A model generated the notes under the pieces. That model was not told the origin of the DNA, did not search any database, and saw nothing but the letters and a program-made list of their open reading frames with translations. The position numbers were made by a program, and so were the translations under genes. A DNA stretch of 11,370 nucleotides from Phoronis ovalis (Eukaryota > Phoronida > Phoronidae): contig JAOXYB010053835.1 of the NCBI GenBank assembly GCA_028565635.1, positions 1 through 11,370 on the forward strand, given 5' to 3'. Of the stretch, positions 8,401 through 11,370 are shown piece by piece. Every line of letters begins with the position of its first letter. The stretch's first letter is position 1.

Positions 8401-10891
8401 AGGCAACATAGTTTTTAATTTCTGCTTTCTGTATGACAATATGTTGTCACACGCAACAGTGTCAAGGCCCATACTATATTTCTTAATTTTTGTTAATATA
8501 TATTATATTTATATGTTTGAAAAGAATCAAATTCCTTAGTTAAATTATATCGTATATATGTTTACTTATTTACAGTAATAATAGGCACTAATCCTTTGAA
8601 TTGCTTGTGCAGTGTGCAAGTGTATAAAACCTTAATACCAGTGTGCGTATAATACCATAAGCATGAAAACATATCAGATAATTTAGTCCAAAACTGTATG
8701 ATAACTGGTACTGACCAAAACTCCATATTAATAATCTTTCATTTGTCTCTTTTTTTCACTTTGTTTAATTTTTATGGAATGATGATGCCAAACTAGGAAT
8801 TATGTCAGTATTGTCTGAACTAAGCAACTGAGATTATTTAAACTGATCAGGATTTACAAAAAAAAAATCTTATAATTATCAGCATAGCTCACCTGGCGAA
8901 CAAATATCACCTGTCACACCATCTGTCGGCCTACTTGTGTTGCTACCACCGAGGCAGTAATATCCAGCATCACAATTACCTTTAAGTTCGCATGATGTAT
9001 TTTTATTATTAAGTTATATTTTTTTGACAATGTTCATTATGATGTACATTATATTTCTGTAATATGCACATGCTAAAACTGATTTCAGTAAAATTTACAA
9101 ATAGTGTTACAGTAATACTATTACAAACTTTGGTAATTTTTATAAAATTATCACCAAATATAAACGCTTGTAAATTGGAATTACCTATCTGTTTCGTACA
9201 AAGATCGGACTTATACAAGAACTTGCGTTTTAATGTATAATAATGCACTTTTTATTTCGTAAACTATACAATGGACGCTGCGTAAATAAAACAGGAAATA
9301 ACATAAGTTAGAAAATACCATTTGCTTATTTTAATTAATTGGTTCATTAGTGTATATTTCACATACCGATGTACCTGTAAGGACAGGCCCGAACATTGAA
9401 GCGAGGTTGCAGAACAGGATTTGAAACCTACCTGAAGGCAATATACTTCCACTGTTACAGTACTTTCCAGAAGGGCACGGTGTACAATCGGATACAGTTG
9501 TCAACGCTGAGTCACTACTAAATGTTCCCGCAGGACAAGGATATGGTGAATTAGTACCAACTGGACAATAATTTCCTGTAAATACAAATTTATATTTCTT
9601 TAAAAAAGTCTACACAAATATATCAAGGTGCGCGTATTTATTCTATGTCATTGCACACGACAACAAATGTGCCTTAAGCCGGATTTTCACTTTAAGAAGT
9701 GTTAATTATTATCATCGATAGCTATTTTAATAAAAAGTATGAGTTTGGGTTCATGGTACCATACAATTGTGTTCATGTACATGTAGCTGAACTCCATAAC
9801 GAAAGTGTTCGAAAAAAAAGCGGAAGTCTTTGGAGTGTCGTGCAAGGGAAGTAAGGAAAGGAACGGACGCGTGGTAAGCTTAACTCATTTCGCTGCATTA
9901 GCAGTTAATAGAAATTCATTTTACAGTGTTAAATCAGTCGCTTATTTTAAATATAATAAAATAATATGAACTATTTTGATTTGTTATCTCTATACATTAA
10001 ATTTATAATTTCTTACCAGGTGGACATGTGTATCTTCCAACTGTCGGTGTGCTTGTCATGTTCCCACTTACGCAATAATAACCAGCCTCACAATGCCCTA
10101 ATTTTCAGTAAAAGACATGTTAATTTTTACAATTAGGCAAAATAAGTTATCAAGTCTATAAGGTATGATTACTTTTTGCTAAGGTTGTTAGGATTAAAAG
10201 AAAATCATTCACTAATGTGATAAAACATTAATAAAAGCATAATTTCACTGCCTGATGATAATACAGTATCGTATTAACAAGGAACAATTGCAAAACATAT
10301 GGAAAACTAAGTTGATAAAAAATGCTCGTATGAAGAAAGAAAACATACACTTCGTGGGGCAGTTCAAGTTGAACTTTTTTTTTGGATAACCTATAGCAGA
10401 AGAGGTTTATAACATACCCGACGGTAGCTTGCTTCCATGTGTACAATACATTCCAGGCAAGCATGGTGTACACTCGGATACAGCTGTTAATCCTGAGTTA
10501 TTACCAAACGTTCCCGCAGGACAAGGAAACGGAGAACCAGTACGCATTGGTCAATAATAACCTGTTAATACAAAACTACAAATTCTATAATAATAAAAAA
10601 CAAAGCTGTTGTGCCGATGAATGCAAACTGCTAATAAAACTTTGCCACCACATCTGATTCAAATGAATGATCAGCTTGAGAACAACGATAGAAAGCTATA
10701 CCCTCATCATGCATTGTGTTGAGGCCACTGTTTTCATGTTTCAGGCAACTTAGGTAAATAAAAGTATATTACTTACGCTTACATATATTTCATTTGTATG
10801 TTCTTACCAGGGGGACAGATATTACCAGCAACTCCATTTGGTGTGGGAGTTTGGCTTCCAGAAAGACAATAGTAACCAGCGACACAATCCC
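5357..10891 (-). CDS. Gene 1: secreted-type Cys-rich modular repeat protein, 3' part, 11 exons in the window
   Basis: Exons in transcript order are 10891-10808 (B), 10561-10418 (A), 10097-10017 (B), 9575-9432 (A), 8979-8893 (B), 8297-8127 (X), 7857-7678 (Y), 7360-7181 (Y), 6585-6406 (Y), 5969-5799 (X) and 5490-5357 (T, with TAG). All join in phase 1, giving 517 codons plus stop. The 5' exons, including any signal peptide, lie beyond 11370. Fused modules carry six Cys in the order YC, PCPAGTF, EC, PC, YYC and IC, typical of ephrin-receptor-like / GCC2_GCC3 repeats, and most carry the sequon NNS. The second exon has an in-frame TGA (10553-10551) where the family has Cys, so the gene may be decaying or may skip that exon. 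Family membership is clear; function is not known. Confidence 0.75.
5799..5969 (-). CDS. Gene 1 fused AB exon, type X (171 nt), copy X1
   Basis: It encodes one complete 57-residue module with six Cys: SYC, IPCPAGTF, LSEC, IPC, GYYC and NIC, ending in CPPG. It is phase 1-1, with acceptor TTGTAG and donor CAG|GTGAAC. Type X lacks the three-codon AAM insert of type Y before the third Cys. Its closest relative is X3 at 8127-8297. Confidence 0.86.
6406..6585 (-). CDS. Gene 1 fused AB exon, type Y (180 nt), copy Y1
   Basis: It encodes a 60-residue six-Cys module (SYC, LPCPAGTF, SEC, IPC, GYYC, NIC) ending in CPQG. It is phase 1-1, with donor AAG|GTGAAA. By eye it differs from Y2 at only three of 180 positions, and the introns on both sides match those around Y2 and Y3. 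Confidence 0.86.
6753..6818 (-). pseudogene. Truncated X exon relic (5' part), possible 66-nt mini-exon
   Basis: The acceptor (CTTGTAG, 6819 up) and first part of an X exon are intact: SYCPVGS, then IPC and AGT. Homology then stops near 6764 and intron-like sequence follows. The sequence upstream of it matches the intron upstream of X1 (acaagtacacaatta), so it is a copy of the X1 region that lost its 3' part. By chance or not, a GTGAAA follows at 6752, which would make a frame-keeping 66-nt, two-Cys exon. Confidence 0.65.
7181..7360 (-). CDS. Gene 1 fused AB exon, type Y (180 nt), copy Y2
   Basis: It has the same module as Y1, with six Cys, the FGNNSGL motif and CPQG at the end. It is phase 1-1, with donor AAG|GTGAAA. 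It differs from Y3 at two positions, giving T-to-M and T-to-I changes near the start of Y3. Confidence 0.86.
7610..7635 (-). pseudogene. Truncated X exon relic (3' part)
   Basis: These bases match the last 25 or so of X3 (around 8127-8152), and the following intron (7361-7609) matches the intron after X3. The 5' part of the exon is gone: at 7636 the sequence jumps to the intron just after Y3. The donor has lost two bases, so the remnant has neither a proper donor nor an acceptor and cannot be an exon. Confidence 0.65.
7678..7857 (-). CDS. Gene 1 fused AB exon, type Y (180 nt), copy Y3
   Basis: A 60-residue six-Cys module, phase 1-1, with acceptor ATGTAG and donor AAG|GTGAAA. It begins SYCTMGTDIP where Y1 and Y2 have SYCTTGTDTP. 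It is the 5'-most member of the nearly identical Y set. Confidence 0.86.
8127..8297 (-). CDS. Gene 1 fused AB exon, type X (171 nt), copy X3
   Basis: A 57-residue module with six Cys (HYC, IPCPGGTF, LSEC, ISC, GYYC, NIC) ending in CPPG. It is phase 1-1, with donor CAG|GTGTGT. It is the first fused module after the split A/B exons, so the boundary between split and fused organisation lies in the intron at 8298-8892. Confidence 0.86.
8298..8892 (-). other. Gene 1 intron between B and X3
   Basis: This 595 bp AT-rich GT-AG intron has no module exon that I can recognise on either strand. It is not part of the recent tandem array. Confidence 0.65.
8893..8979 (-). CDS. Gene 1 B half-module, 87 nt
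   Basis: It encodes GNC, GYYC and DIC and ends in CSPG. It is phase 1-1, with acceptor TTAAAG and donor CAG|GTGAGC. PTDGVTGDIC links it to gene 2 exon 4. It has the right length to be the B partner in the A + B = Y arithmetic. Confidence 0.84.
8980..9431 (-). other. Gene 1 intron
   Basis: A 452 bp GT-AG intron. Frames inside it (for example 9009-9248 on the minus strand) lack cysteine motifs and splice context. Nothing else seen. Confidence 0.65.
9432..9575 (-). CDS. Gene 1 A half-module, 144 nt
   Basis: It encodes NYCPVGT, YPCPAGTF, SDC, TPC and GKYC and ends in LPSG: five Cys in 48 codons. It is phase 1-1, with acceptor TTACAG and donor CAG|GTAGGT. Its first 40 residues align without gaps to the first 40 of the Y exons. 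Confidence 0.86.
9576..10016 (-). other. Gene 1 intron
   Basis: A 441 bp GT-AG intron. A more GC-rich, purine-rich patch lies near 9808-9875. No module or RNA gene recognised. Confidence 0.65.
10017..10097 (-). CDS. Gene 1 B half-module, 81 nt
   Basis: It encodes GHC, GYYC and YTC and ends in CPPG. It is phase 1-1, with acceptor AATTAG and donor CTG|GTAAGA. It is the most divergent B module: the usual DGVxGNIC is shortened to VGRYTC. Confidence 0.84.
10098..10417 (-). other. Gene 1 intron
   Basis: A 320 bp GT-AG intron with a long T/A run near its start on the minus strand side. An open frame running from here into the A exon is a shadow in another frame. Nothing else seen. Confidence 0.65.
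10418..10561 (-). CDS. Gene 1 A half-module with in-frame TGA, 144 nt
   Basis: It has intact acceptor (TTAACAG), donor (CGG|GTATGT), length and phase, and keeps CPAGTFGNNSGL, SEC, TPC and GMYC. The third codon after the split Gly codon is TGA (10553-10551) where all related exons have the Cys of NYC/HYC, and the Gly of CPxG is Arg. One base (TGT to TGA) explains the stop. With phase 1 at both ends, skipping this exon would keep the frame. Confidence 0.75.
10808..10891 (-). CDS. Gene 1 B half-module, 84 nt, first exon in the window
   Basis: It encodes GDC, GYYC and NIC and ends in CPPG. It is phase 1-1, with acceptor TTAAG and donor CTG|GTAAGA. It is almost identical to gene 2 exon 2, where the preceding exon carries the signal peptide. 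The equivalent first exon of gene 1 is therefore expected just beyond the window, possibly with more modules in between. Confidence 0.85.
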
Positions 10892-11370
10892 CTTAATAAA
10901 AACATTCATAGAACCTGAAGTTAAATATCTTAGAATAAAATATTATATACATATTTGATGTTTATTCTATACTGCCAAATTACTACACTCTCATAGATGA
11001 CACTATATATTAATTGCCTGTCTGTTTTTTTAATAATAGAGGCCGGGATGTTATTCTTTGAATGAAAACTATGCAAAAAATTAAAGTACCGGATCATCAG
11101 ATGTTTATTTTTGTGCAAAAATATTTATTAAATAAATGTTGATTCTAAGAACATTTTGATGCTGTGTTATATACATCCGTCATTGTGCTAAATTTTGTTT
11201 CGGCGGACGAACAGTGCATGTCAAAACAATAAGTAATTATGATAAGCACGTAGCCAAGAAAAAATTTCGCAAAAGTCAAATTCAACTGCACAGTCAAACA
11301 AGACAACGACGATTCGAAGAATCATCATTGTACGCTGTTTAAATTGGCTATTTGAGCGAAAGGAATTGCA
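10892..11370 (-). other. Intron of gene 1, running off the window
   Basis: I find no A-type exon or signal-peptide exon in these 479 bases. The minus-strand frame at 10930-11118 has no cysteine and no splice context. The sequence is most simply intron continuing past the window end. Confidence 0.55.

Noticed and set aside
8448-8490. Weak similarity to the terminal-exon sequence (gtcaaggcccat...)
   Set aside because: Only about a dozen bases match, with no splice site or Cys codon around. Probably chance.
10551-10553. Selenocysteine at the TGA
   Set aside because: TGA in place of Cys is the right pattern, but only one of many equal Cys positions is affected, the adjacent Gly is also lost, and the 3' UTR up to the AATAAA is only about 55 bases, with no SECIS-like element recognised.
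1330-10891. CxxC-rich variant surface protein of a parasitic protist
   Set aside because: The CxxC/Cys-rich look is similar, but the many GT-AG introns, phase 1 modules and CPxGTF...GYYC motif fit animal ephrin-receptor-like repeats, and no conserved membrane tail is present.

Overview
The window looks like nuclear DNA of an invertebrate animal. It is AT-rich. Both genes lie on the minus strand and are cut into short exons with GT-AG splice sites. The encoded proteins are secreted and rich in cysteine, glycine and tyrosine, of the ephrin-receptor-like / GCC2_GCC3 type (CPxGTF...CxxCxxGxYC). Such domains are abundant in molluscs, cnidarians and other invertebrates. A bivalve-like mollusc is my best guess, but nothing here fixes the taxon.

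Layout on the + axis, with transcription running from high to low coordinates. 1-1329: gene-free flank. 1330-4459: a complete five-exon gene ('gene 2', 255 codons plus stop) encoding a signal peptide, a short KR-ended propeptide and a Cys-rich chain with 24 cysteines. Its third intron holds about 750 bp of degenerate palindromic repeat. 4460-5356: intergenic spacer with a candidate TATA box for gene 2 and a poly(A) signal for the gene upstream. 5357-10891: the 3' part of a larger paralogue ('gene 1') with 11 visible exons; its 5' end lies beyond the window. 10892-11370: no exon recognised.

The main feature is the modular exon grammar. Every internal exon is in phase 1 at both ends, and each ends in the first base of a conserved glycine codon. 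There are two half-modules: A (144-147 nt, five Cys) and B (81-87 nt, three Cys). A fused form, AB, has no internal intron and comes as X (171 nt) and Y (180 nt). Each gene ends with a truncated A-like exon (T) carrying the stop. Gene 2 reads A(in exon 1)-B-A-B-T. Gene 1 reads ...B-A-B-A-B-X-Y-Y-Y-X-T, with two exon remnants inside the Y array.

The Y length is exactly A + B minus one 17-codon repeat (144 + 87 - 51 = 180). This points to fusion by recombination at the shared GxYCxxGS motif. The three Y exons and their introns are nearly identical, so the array expanded recently. One A exon of gene 1 has an in-frame TGA at a conserved Cys codon, so gene 1 is either decaying or skips that exon, which phase symmetry allows. 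Both products are probably secreted, disulfide-rich, repeat-built proteins. Ligand and role cannot be read from the sequence.
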